The notes under the pieces: generated by a model
Told to the model about the DNA's origin: nothing
What the model saw: the letters and a program-made list of their open reading frames with translations, nothing else
The model's database searches: none
From: an uncultured Mediterraneibacter sp.
GTDB taxonomy: Bacteria > Bacillota > Clostridia > Lachnospirales > Lachnospiraceae
Direction of reading: 5' to 3'
Assembly: GCA_944375765.1 (NCBI GenBank)
Contig: CALWAR010000129.1
Span: forward strand, 28,055-92,054
Length of the DNA: 64,000 bases
Shown: in pieces, positions 19,951 to 27,385 of the stretch
Layout of the letters: the number at the start of each line of letters is the position of its first letter
How positions within the stretch are numbered: position 1 is the stretch's first letter
Made by a program: the position numbers and the translations under genes

Positions 19951-20349
19951 ATGAAGAGCAAAAAGATATATCTGGACTCTGTCAGTCAGCTTTTAATCGG
20001 GAAAAAGAAAGACAGAAAAGCATTTCTCAATAAACTCAGCCATGATATCGACGAATATCTGCTGAGCGCCCCGGACGCCTCCTGCACAGATCTGGAAAAA
20101 GAATTCGGAACGCCTGTCGAGTTATTGTATGAATATGCCTCTACACATGACGAAAAAGAACTGTCTAAATCCGTAGGTATGAAACGAATTATAGCAGCTT
20201 TCATAATTACTTTATCAGTTACACTTGCTTTTGTGAGTATATTGAATACACTTTGGTGGAATAAAACAATCAACGATATTTATGAAAGAGAGAACTGGGA
20301 GCCGCTGGGCCCTACAATCATCATAGATAAAACGAAGGAAGCAAAATGA
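19951..20349 (+). CDS. Small HAAS-like membrane protein, paralogue of the preceding gene
   Basis: The 132-residue protein begins after AAAGGAGGGTTATCC. The first 70 residues are a charged helical domain (KKDRKAFLNKLSHDIDEYL, then LEKEFGTPVELLYEYA), followed by one membrane helix (about 78-98) and a 30-residue tail that probably faces outward. The arrangement resembles the HAAS-type proteins that accompany PadR regulators, in which the soluble domain is cytoplasmic. A role in sensing or in modulating the PadR protein is inference. Its stop overlaps the start of the next gene by ATGA. Confidence 0.75.
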   Translation: MKSKKIYLDSVSQLLIGKKKDRKAFLNKLSHDIDEYLLSAPDASCTDLEKEFGTPVELLYEYASTHDEKELSKSVGMKRIIAAFIITLSVTLAFVSILNTLWWNKTINDIYERENWEPLGPTIIIDKTKEAK

Positions 20350-20819
20350 AGAGAATAAAACATATTATTGTCCCGGTATTATGCAGGATATTTGTTTTTA
20401 ACCCCCTCCTGCCGATCCACGCACAGGAAACTGCCGCAGAGATAGAATATCTGTCTGACGGAAGCTACTATCTTACTGAAATTCAGGTAGACTCTGTCCC
20501 CTCAGCCAGATTATCTGCTGCCAACAGAACCAGAACAGTTTCCAAAACAGCCAGATACTTTTCCTCCTCCGGAAATGTCCTCTGGTATGTAAAACTAACG
20601 GCAACCTTTACTTATAACGGTACCACAAGTTCATGCATTTCTGCATACGCAACAGCAGATTCCTACTCATCTTCCTGGAAAATTTCCAGGAAATCAGCGT
20701 CTAAAACCGGGAATAAAGCCGCTGCAACCGCTGCTGCAACACAATATACAAAATCAAAGCCTGCCCGCCTCCGTACAAAAACAGTGACGCTCACCTGTGA
20801 TAAAAACGGCAGGTTTTAA
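20346..20819 (+). CDS. Small secreted protein (possible DUF6147 family)
   Basis: The 157-residue protein has a signal peptide (to about IHAQ, residue 27). The mature domain is rich in Ser, Thr, Tyr and Ala, with FSSSGNVLWYVKLTATFTY and a repeated Ser/Thr/Lys pattern near the end that gives it a high net positive charge. From memory it resembles proteins named DUF6147 that are found in Clostridia beside PadR genes. It is the second secreted protein of the block, with no similarity to the first that I can see. The gene ends 27 nt before repeat copy 2, which would terminate its transcript. Confidence 0.65.
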   Translation: MKRIKHIIVPVLCRIFVFNPLLPIHAQETAAEIEYLSDGSYYLTEIQVDSVPSARLSAANRTRTVSKTARYFSSSGNVLWYVKLTATFTYNGTTSSCISAYATADSYSSSWKISRKSASKTGNKAAATAAATQYTKSKPARLRTKTVTLTCDKNGRF

Positions 20820-20846
20820 CAGGATACCGGCTGCCCCTGCTATCAG

Positions 20847-20901
20847 TCCCGCAGCATTCGGACTTTTTTAAGATCCGGATTCTGCGGGACTGTCTCTTCC
20901 T
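20847..20901 (+). repeat. Direct repeat copy 2, terminator hairpin of the plus-strand set
   Basis: This is the second copy of the 55-nt element of 14685-14739, with three differences, two of them in the right arm of the stem. It folds into the same hairpin and is followed by TCTCTTCC. The gap between the copies is 6,107 nt and contains the whole PadR/ABC block. Confidence 0.9.
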
Positions 20902-20933
20902 TATTGCTCCCGGCCGTATACGGCATGACCGTT

Positions 20934-22571
20934 TCAGAACCCCTTTGACCGCAAACGTCCGGGCGTCTCCAGAGCCATATTTCTTATCACATCTCTTTTC
21001 AGAAACAACACTCCTGCTGCCAGCACTATAACGGCTGCGGCAGCGATCTTCACCCAGTCCTGCCAGGTCAGCTCCGTGATGTCAAAGCATCTTACATTTA
21101 CCCACATCTGATTGATCCGCTCGTTATCCTCCGGGGCAAAATACTGCATGACCACCGCACGCTCGAGCACGTCCTGAGGCGGATACTGCGCGAACAACTG
21201 TCTGTCCGCCTGGTCGGACGCCGCAGTGATCACATAGTCCTCATCTGCATTGTCCCCGCTGAAGAAGAAGCCTACAGGGTATTCTATCGTATCCTCTTCT
21301 TCATCCTCCGCCCCGTAACACCAGTCGGCATAGGCGTATATGACGTCGCTTTCACCGCCCGATATCACGGAAGTATAGCCGATGTAGTACATATTTCTCA
21401 CTACATTGTCCGGCCGTGACATGAAGTTGATGAACGCCTCCGCTGCGTGCTGCTTCGCCTCGTCTCCGCCGACGCCGTCTTTGAGCATCACCCATCCGTC
21501 GAACCACACGTTCGTGGATTCCTCCGGCACGGCATAGGCGAGATAATAGTCGTCTATCTCCGCCTGATCGAGCGTGTAGACCGCATCGCCCGACCACTGA
21601 TAGTTCGCCAGCACTTTTCCGGTGACCATATCCGCTTTCCCGCTGTCAGATTCAAACGAATAAGCGTTCTCTTTCATCTGCTTCAGTATCGCCTCAGCAG
21701 AAGCCACTGTCTCTTCATCGGTCCGGTTCATCAGTTCGGCGATACGCTCCAGTCTGTCCGGCGAGGAGACAAGGTCCGGTTCCAGAAGTTCTTCCTCATT
21801 GAGGATCCCAAGCGCGGCGAAATAGCTGTCGCGCACATTGTCTTTTATCGTGACCTGTCCTTTATACTCCGGATCTGCAAGGAGCGCCCAGTGAGAGGCC
21901 TCCTCCTTTGTTATCTCTTCGGGATTATACACGATACCTGTCGTCCCCCACATATACCCTGCGGCATATCTGCTCCACGGCTCCCCGTTGATCGTGTTCG
22001 TATCGAATATATCGCGGATATAATCAGACACACCGCGGATATAATAATTTTCCTCCGCGCTCCCGTCAAAAAACGACTCCGAGAGCGGCCACAGCCGGTC
22101 TTCTGCTATCAGCTTCATAAACATATACTCGGACGGGCAGATAAGGTCAAACTCATTCCCCAGTGTGAGCTGATTGTAGAGGTCCTCATTGCTCCCGAAT
22201 GTAGAATACTCTACTTCCACTTCGATCCCGTAAGTATCCCCGTACCAGCTCTCAAAATCATCGATCATCGGGTTCTCGCCAAGGATGACCGTCTCCTCCC
22301 GGTCTTCGAGTTCAATCGCCTCTTCTTCGTCCCAGTCTCCCTCGTCGATATACTCTTCCCAGTTGGCGATACGCAGCGTAACTTTCTCCTGACCGTCCGC
22401 TCCCCCGGGCCGGAGCGCGCCCGATACCGCAGATGCTGACGCCGTCCGGTTGCCCGTATCTGAAACGCCGGCAGCCGTCGCCGTCGCTCCCCACGCCGGA
22501 AAGAAAACGCCCGTTCCTGTCATCAGCGCTGCCGCGCCCGCCAGGATCCTAATCTTTCTCCCTGCTCTCAT
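20934..22571 (-). CDS. potD: Spermidine/putrescine substrate-binding protein with C-terminal membrane anchor
   Basis: Extracellular polyamine receptor for the PotABC importer. The 545-residue protein has a signal-type N-terminus (about residues 1-34) without a lipobox. It then has an 85-residue acidic lead, the PotD-type core starting at RIANWEEYID with DDFESWYGDTYGIEVEVEYSTFGSNEDLYNQL, and late motifs YAVPEESTNVWFDGWVML and MSRPDNVVRNMYYIGYTS. A hydrophobic helix (about 509-526) followed by KRD near the C-terminus anchors it, replacing the lipid of usual Gram-positive homologues. An acidic insert splits the first domain. It overlaps the potC end by 23 bases and is last in the operon. Confidence 0.9.
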   Translation of the reverse strand: MRAGRKIRILAGAAALMTGTGVFFPAWGATATAAGVSDTGNRTASASAVSGALRPGGADGQEKVTLRIANWEEYIDEGDWDEEEAIELEDREETVILGENPMIDDFESWYGDTYGIEVEVEYSTFGSNEDLYNQLTLGNEFDLICPSEYMFMKLIAEDRLWPLSESFFDGSAEENYYIRGVSDYIRDIFDTNTINGEPWSRYAAGYMWGTTGIVYNPEEITKEEASHWALLADPEYKGQVTIKDNVRDSYFAALGILNEEELLEPDLVSSPDRLERIAELMNRTDEETVASAEAILKQMKENAYSFESDSGKADMVTGKVLANYQWSGDAVYTLDQAEIDDYYLAYAVPEESTNVWFDGWVMLKDGVGGDEAKQHAAEAFINFMSRPDNVVRNMYYIGYTSVISGGESDVIYAYADWCYGAEDEEEDTIEYPVGFFFSGDNADEDYVITAASDQADRQLFAQYPPQDVLERAVVMQYFAPEDNERINQMWVNVRCFDITELTWQDWVKIAAAAVIVLAAGVLFLKRDVIRNMALETPGRLRSKGF

Positions 22572-23376
22572 ATGCGCTCACCTCTTTCTTTTTCGCCGGC
22601 CCGGCAGAAGCCAGGTTCATGGTCACGACGGCCAGCACCACGACCAGAAAGATCACTGTCGACAGCGCCCACAGCGCCGTCTTGATCTCTGTCTGGGATC
22701 CCCTTGTGGCATTGACCACATAGGTGCTGATCGTGTCAAATGTGGCCGGTTTCGTATATGTCGAGATAAAATAGTCGTCAAGGGACAGAGTGACCGACAG
22801 TAGAAAACCTGAGATGATCCCCGGCACGATCTGCGGGATCACGATCTTGTACAGCGCCTGGAACGGCGTCGCGCCCAGATCCAGCGCCGCCTCGTACAGT
22901 CCGCTGTCCATCTGCTTAAGACGAGGGATCACCGCCAGATATACGAAAGGAGTACACAGCACCACATGACCGATCACAAGAGGGATAAATGTATTCTTCT
23001 CTATGCCGAACACAACGATAAGCAGTATGCAGATCGAAAATGCCGTTACTACGTCTGCGTTGACGACCGGGACGCGGTTGGCCGTCTCCACCATCCTCCT
23101 TGTAAACGGCCTGGAATAAAAAGCGCCTATGGCTCCCAGCGTCCCGAGAAGCGAAGCAATAAGGGCTGCTCCGACCGCCAGCAGAAGTGTTCCCGCGATC
23201 ATATTCCTCAGCTCTTCAAGCGTGAAGAGCGTCACATAGTTCTGAAGCGAAAAGCCCCGCACGGCTCCGATCGTTGTAGAGTCCGTAAAGCTGTAAAACG
23301 CGAGTATCAGCACCGGTATATACATGAACAGCGCGACGAGGACGAGCCACGAGTATGACAGTATCTTCTTCATCAT
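22549..23376 (-). CDS. potC: Spermidine/putrescine ABC permease PotC
   Basis: One of two membrane subunits of the polyamine importer. The 275-residue protein has six helices and the EAA loop LYEAALDLGATPFQALYKIVIPQIVPG that docks on PotA. The sequence YSFTDSTTIGAVRGFSLQNY is typical of PotC. The first ATG (23376) overlaps the potB stop by ATGA; the second, one codon later, is equally possible. The C-terminal AGPAKKKE is short and cytoplasmic. Confidence 0.95.
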   Translation of the reverse strand: MMKKILSYSWLVLVALFMYIPVLILAFYSFTDSTTIGAVRGFSLQNYVTLFTLEELRNMIAGTLLLAVGAALIASLLGTLGAIGAFYSRPFTRRMVETANRVPVVNADVVTAFSICILLIVVFGIEKNTFIPLVIGHVVLCTPFVYLAVIPRLKQMDSGLYEAALDLGATPFQALYKIVIPQIVPGIISGFLLSVTLSLDDYFISTYTKPATFDTISTYVVNATRGSQTEIKTALWALSTVIFLVVVLAVVTMNLASAGPAKKKEVSAYESREKD

Positions 23377-24170
23377 AACACCGCCCCCCTGTTCTTTGCA
23401 TCATTCTGCTCCTCTCTGTCGGTGATAAGCGAAACGATACATATGACCGCGAAAAGGATCAGTGAAATCATGGATCCGTTGTTCCAGTCATAGATATTGA
23501 AGTAGCTTCCTATGAGAGAACCCATGATATACGTACTGTTGTATATCATATCCAGGATGACATAGTTTGTCATAGCCGGAAGAAACGTCATCGTGATCCC
23601 GCTGGCGATCCCCGGCATTGACAGAGGCAGCGTTATCCTGAAAAACACCGCCGCCGGTCCTGCCCCCAGATCTCTCGCCGCCTCGATCAGGCTCTCGTCA
23701 AGCTGCAGCAGCGTGGTGTACAGCGGCAGGATCATAAACGGCAGGAAGTCATAGGTCATAGCGATCACTGTGTTCAGAAACGGATACAGGGACAGATTGC
23801 CCTCAAGGATCGTCAGTATCTCCTTTAAAGCGGTAAGCCTCAGCGTGAAGTTGATCCACATCGGCATGATGAACAGCATCAGGAGCACAGGGCCTTTCTT
23901 AAGCCCGCTCCGCGCCAGCACATATGCCGCCGGATATGCGATCAGAAGACAGACCGCCGTTACTGCGACTGCGATCGCGATACTGTAGCAGAGTGTTCCG
24001 ATCGTATTGCCGTTTGTAAAAAAGCCAAGCAGATTGTCCCATGTAAATCTCCCGCTCCCGTCTGTGAATGCATAATAGACGATCACTGCCAGAGGCAGGA
24101 CGACAAAGCAGATCAGAAACAGGGCGTATGGGATACACAGTTGCTTCCGGCTGAATCGTAATATTTTCAT
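23373..24170 (-). CDS. potB: Spermidine/putrescine ABC permease PotB
   Basis: Second membrane subunit of the polyamine importer, 265 residues with six helices. The EAA loop is LIEAARDLGAGPAAVFFRITLPLSMPG. The conserved MTYDFLPFMILPLYTTLLQLD and PAMTNYVILDMIYN place it with PotB. It starts nine bases after the potA stop and overlaps potC by ATGA. The four genes form one transcript from the promoter at 25676. Confidence 0.95.
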   Translation of the reverse strand: MKILRFSRKQLCIPYALFLICFVVLPLAVIVYYAFTDGSGRFTWDNLLGFFTNGNTIGTLCYSIAIAVAVTAVCLLIAYPAAYVLARSGLKKGPVLLMLFIMPMWINFTLRLTALKEILTILEGNLSLYPFLNTVIAMTYDFLPFMILPLYTTLLQLDESLIEAARDLGAGPAAVFFRITLPLSMPGIASGITMTFLPAMTNYVILDMIYNSTYIMGSLIGSYFNIYDWNNGSMISLILFAVICIVSLITDREEQNDAKNRGAVL

Positions 24171-24179
24171 GTACCGTCC

Positions 24180-25607
24180 CTACTTTCTCTTCAATATGAT
24201 CTCTTCTTTCGGAATCACCAGACTGACATGGTCCCCCTCGTTCCAGAGATCATCTTCATCCAGCACAAAGTCTTCTTCTGTAGCTGTGCGTACTGTATAG
24301 TTATAGTGATTTCCTTTATAGATAAAGGAGATGATGTTTCCGGACGCCCTGTATTCTTTCTGTTCGTCACTCATGGAAACGGCTTTGACGGGCACTTCGA
24401 CCGTCACGTAAGTTCCCGCCAGGTCGATCTCCTCGCCCCCGGCGGTAATCACGGAGCACTCCCCGCTTAAGCGCGATCCGTCGCAGAGCTGTGTCAGATC
24501 GCACTCGTACTCTCCGCCTGCGAACGCCGCCCGGCCGTCTTTTGTAATCACTCCATCGTAGACATTCATCAATGCGCCGGCGGGCATGACATGGATATTG
24601 TCAGGATCTATCTTCATGCCGATCTCCTGGCCGGGAACGGCATCCCTCGTGCTCTGTATCACGACCTCATTGTCCCCGCACAGAGCTGTGATCTCATAGT
24701 ACATCCCCTTGAACACGGCCGAGTCCACAACCCCTCTTATCTGTCCCTCTTCGGGAGCTGTGATGATGACGTCCTCGGGCCTTACGACCACGTCCACGCG
24801 GGTATCTTTCGGCACGTTGTCTACACAGGGGAACTGCGTCTTACAGAACTCGACTGTCATGGACGCGGCCATTCTCCCCTCGAAAATATTGCTTTCCCCG
24901 ATGAAATCCGCCACGAAGGCATTCTTCGGTTCATTGTATATCTCCTCGGGCGTTCCGGTCTGCTGTATCATACCGTCCGACATGACTACGACCTTGTCCG
25001 ACATGGTAAGCGCTTCTTCCTGATCGTGAGTCACATAGATAAATGTGATGCCGAGCTGCTCATGCATGGATTTGAGTTCGAGCTGCATCTCTTTTCTCAT
25101 CTTAAGGTCAAGGGCTCCGAGCGGCTCGTCCAGCAGGAGGATATCCGGCTCGTTGACGATCGCGCGGGCGATGGCGATCCTCTGCTGCTGTCCGCCGGAC
25201 AGCGTGGAGATGCGTCTCTTTTCAAAGCCCTCCAGGTCTACCACCTCCAGCACGTTCTTCACCTTTTCGCTGATCACTGACTTCGGAAGCTTCTTAAGAT
25301 TCAGTCCGAACGCCACATTGTCATATACGTTCAGATGGGGAAACAGCGCGTACCGCTGAAAGACCGTGTTGATCGGCCTTAAATTAGGCGGGAGGCTGCT
25401 GATATCTTTCCCGTTTAAGAGGATCTCCCCCTCCGTCGGGAACTCAAACCCTGCGATCATACGGAGCGTCGTCGTCTTGCCGCACCCGGATGGGCCAAGG
25501 AATGTGACAAACTCCCCTTTCTTCACTGTCAGGTTAAAGTCATCTACAACAACTGTATCGTCAAATACTTTCTTTATATTTTTTAATTCTATAATATTCT
25601 CTCTCAT
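24180..25607 (-). CDS. potA: Spermidine/putrescine ABC transporter ATP-binding protein
   Basis: ATPase of the polyamine importer. The 475-residue protein has Walker A GPSGCGKTT, Q-loop FQRYALFPHL, signature LSGGQQQR and Walker B ILLLDEPLGALD, followed by the switch His in VTHDQEEA. The start is MRENIIELKNIKKVF at 25607 after AAGGAGAGAAGCC; six upstream in-frame residues are less likely. The C-terminal regulatory part, beginning about residue 240, has the usual TOBE-type stretch but is about 100 residues longer than in E. coli PotA, with an extra segment of about 60 residues near 350-410. Its role is unclear. Confidence 0.95.
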   Translation of the reverse strand: MRENIIELKNIKKVFDDTVVVDDFNLTVKKGEFVTFLGPSGCGKTTTLRMIAGFEFPTEGEILLNGKDISSLPPNLRPINTVFQRYALFPHLNVYDNVAFGLNLKKLPKSVISEKVKNVLEVVDLEGFEKRRISTLSGGQQQRIAIARAIVNEPDILLLDEPLGALDLKMRKEMQLELKSMHEQLGITFIYVTHDQEEALTMSDKVVVMSDGMIQQTGTPEEIYNEPKNAFVADFIGESNIFEGRMAASMTVEFCKTQFPCVDNVPKDTRVDVVVRPEDVIITAPEEGQIRGVVDSAVFKGMYYEITALCGDNEVVIQSTRDAVPGQEIGMKIDPDNIHVMPAGALMNVYDGVITKDGRAAFAGGEYECDLTQLCDGSRLSGECSVITAGGEEIDLAGTYVTVEVPVKAVSMSDEQKEYRASGNIISFIYKGNHYNYTVRTATEEDFVLDEDDLWNEGDHVSLVIPKEEIILKRK

Positions 25608-25675
25608 GGCTTCTCTCCTTACCATGTCATCCGCCTGCCGCGGCAGGTATTTCCCGGCTGCACATAACCGTAATA

Positions 25676-25718
25676 AGTTTAGGGTAAGCGTCTCTATTTG
25701 TCAATAAAATTTATTGAC
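25676..25718 (-). promoter_or_regulatory. Promoter of potABCD with overlapping inverted repeat
   Basis: On the minus strand TTGACA (25699-25704) and TAAACT (25676-25681) are separated by 17 nt. Near-perfect inverted repeats GTCAATAAA (25700-25708) and TTTATTGAC (25710-25718) overlap the -35, which is a likely repressor site. Confidence 0.75.
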
Positions 25719-25763
25719 TTTTAGCGGAAAACACCGAAAAAAGCAGCTCGCTTTGTCTCCATC

Positions 25764-25799
25764 GAAAAAGCGCTCACATTTCTGCAAGCGCTTTTATTT
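25764..25799 (-). terminator. Terminator of the antitoxin gene
   Basis: A hairpin with arms AAAAGCGCT and AGCGCTTTT lies just downstream of the antitoxin stop at 25820. T-runs flank it on both strands, so it may work in both directions. Confidence 0.75.
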
Positions 25800-25819
25800 T
25801 ATGTCACTATGTCAGTCTG

Positions 25820-26863
25820 TCAGAACTCTCTGATTTCTTTTGCCAGAGAGAACGGAATTATATCGCCCGGTTTAGTCTCGATATATGCTTTCTCCTCATG
25901 CATATATTCGATAATATCTTTTGCTTTGTAATTTTTAAATTGATTAATCACCTTGTCGATATCTTTCTTTTCATCAACACTTAAAATGGAGTAATCCATT
26001 CCTTTTGTTGGATAAATATGCAGCATTGAATCATAATTATAACTTTCCTCCTCTTTAACATTCAGATTTTCCAGATTCATGAGACTGTAATGTCCGACAG
26101 GAAGGGCACCCATAGTATTATGCCTGTAAACCATACCTGTCATCGCGTGACCTTTCAGCTTACAGGACAGGGCGTCCACGTACCAGAGCATTTTCATAAG
26201 TTTTACTTTGTACAGGTTCGATACATTTTCAGCTATATATGAAATTAAAGCTTCAATTTTATCAACATTCAGTATTGTATAGCCATTCGCATCGGATGGT
26301 TCTTCAAAATCAGCGTATTCGCTTTCAAAAGCCTGGCGTGTCAGATACTCTTTTCCATAAGAATCCAGTTGCTCTACAATCCTCGTCCGTATATCCGCTC
26401 TTTTCTGAACAGAGAATTTAACAGTATTCTTCTTCAGAAATTCCAGCGCTATTAATGGATTATCCTTAATAAGGCGAAGCATTGTATCATAGGCCTCATC
26501 CTGGATGGCTTTGCTCTCATATCTTGATATTGTAGCTTCTCCCCATCCAAGTAATCTTGCAAGATCGACCTGTGACAGGCCATAGTTTTCTCTTATTGCA
26601 ACTATCTCATCAGAGGTAAGCAGACCATGTTTTATACGGTAGGCATTACGTGCATTCTGAAGATTTGCATTTGTCATGGAGCCAGTTTCAAATTCGTTTT
26701 CGTTCATATCCGCATTTGCACAGAAATAAAACCTTTCCTCATAGGTTATCTCCTCATCTTTCAGTATAATTGTTGCGAAGCGTTTTCTTTCTTCTACTTC
26801 ATGCGTTTTGTCACACAACGGACAATCCATATGAACCTTTCTGATCAAAATACCCATCGCCAT
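25820..26863 (-). CDS. Antitoxin: MqsA-type zinc ribbon, HTH and Panacea/SocA domain
   Basis: The 347-residue protein starts MAMGILIRKVHMDCPLC at 26863 after AAAGGAGGAAAGGTA; an in-frame upstream extension is rejected. The N-terminus carries CPLCDK and a second YFCANAD cysteine, an MqsA-like zinc site with fewer Cys than usual. Residues 75-125 are an Xre/MqsA helix-turn-helix with IRENYGLSQVDLARLLGWG. From about 190 to the end it has the Panacea (SocA/DUF4065) antitoxin domain, with VDKIEALISYIAENVSNLYKVKLMKMLWYVDAL. Panacea proteins neutralise many unrelated toxins. It lies 25 nt after the partner toxin, and its HTH should bind the palindrome at 27312 for autoregulation. Confidence 0.88.
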   Translation of the reverse strand: MAMGILIRKVHMDCPLCDKTHEVEERKRFATIILKDEEITYEERFYFCANADMNENEFETGSMTNANLQNARNAYRIKHGLLTSDEIVAIRENYGLSQVDLARLLGWGEATISRYESKAIQDEAYDTMLRLIKDNPLIALEFLKKNTVKFSVQKRADIRTRIVEQLDSYGKEYLTRQAFESEYADFEEPSDANGYTILNVDKIEALISYIAENVSNLYKVKLMKMLWYVDALSCKLKGHAMTGMVYRHNTMGALPVGHYSLMNLENLNVKEEESYNYDSMLHIYPTKGMDYSILSVDEKKDIDKVINQFKNYKAKDIIEYMHEEKAYIETKPGDIIPFSLAKEIREF

Positions 26864-26888
26864 TACCTTTCCTCCTTTTCGTCTCCAA

Positions 26889-27323
26889 TTATGCATATGG
26901 AAATTTCATCTTATTCTTTGCATAATGGAATGACACACACAGAACGTGCTTTTTCTTGTCACCTTTAATCTTCAGCTTTATATAAATAAGTTTTCTGTTT
27001 ATATTCTTACCAAATACAAAAAGCAAAGGGGGGCCTAAATCATCCTTATCGATCTTAGTTTCAGAATATTCCGTAACAGTCAGTTCTTTTAATCTGTCAA
27101 TAACATCCTCTATATCATAGTCTAAATCCAATAATGTATATGGAGTCGAATGTTCCATGTCATTTCTTTTACTTTTTCGGATCAAGACAAAATCTGTATC
27201 TAAGTTAAAGTCATCTTTTTCCAAAAGCGTTTTTATTTCTTCCAGAAAAGCAATGACTTCTCCTTTTTTCGATTGTGTACTGAGAAAGATGATAAACACC
27301 TCCTGCAAAATATATACTATCAA
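26889..27323 (-). CDS. Toxin of the Panacea pair, possibly MqsR/RelE-like
   Basis: Small basic protein of up to 144 residues with beta-strand-rich C-terminal half (LIYIKLKIKGDKKKHVLCVSFHYAK) that looks like the end of a BECR-fold (MqsR/RelE/HigB) mRNA interferase, but no catalytic residues can be named with confidence. The start codon is uncertain. The ORF can be read from TTG at 27323, which falls at the predicted transcription start. The clear ribosome site GCAGGAGG (about 27300) is followed only by non-canonical codons such as ATC in this frame; GTG at 27302 is too close. The real protein is therefore probably about 130 residues. It is encoded upstream of the antitoxin on the same transcript. 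Confidence 0.6.
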   Translation of the reverse strand: MIVYILQEVFIIFLSTQSKKGEVIAFLEEIKTLLEKDDFNLDTDFVLIRKSKRNDMEHSTPYTLLDLDYDIEDVIDRLKELTVTEYSETKIDKDDLGPPLLFVFGKNINRKLIYIKLKIKGDKKKHVLCVSFHYAKNKMKFPYA

Positions 27324-27357
27324 TTGATAGTATATTGTTTAATTAACAGTTTGTCAA
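27312..27357 (-). promoter_or_regulatory. Toxin-antitoxin promoter with operator palindrome over the -10
   Basis: On the minus strand TTGACA (27352-27357) and TATACT (27329-27334) are separated by 17 nt. The -10 is inside a perfect 24-bp palindrome (27312-27335, half-site ATATACTATCAA), so the antitoxin can repress by covering it. Confidence 0.85.
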
Positions 27358-27385
27358 GACATTGCCAAAACCCGTATTTGCTTTT

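Noticed and set aside
14685-20901. Integrative mobile element or prophage
   Set aside because: No integrase, relaxase, transposase or phage genes are present between the repeats.
21447-22439. 330-residue plus-strand ORF antisense to potD
   Set aside because: No ribosome site or domain; third-position bias follows potD.
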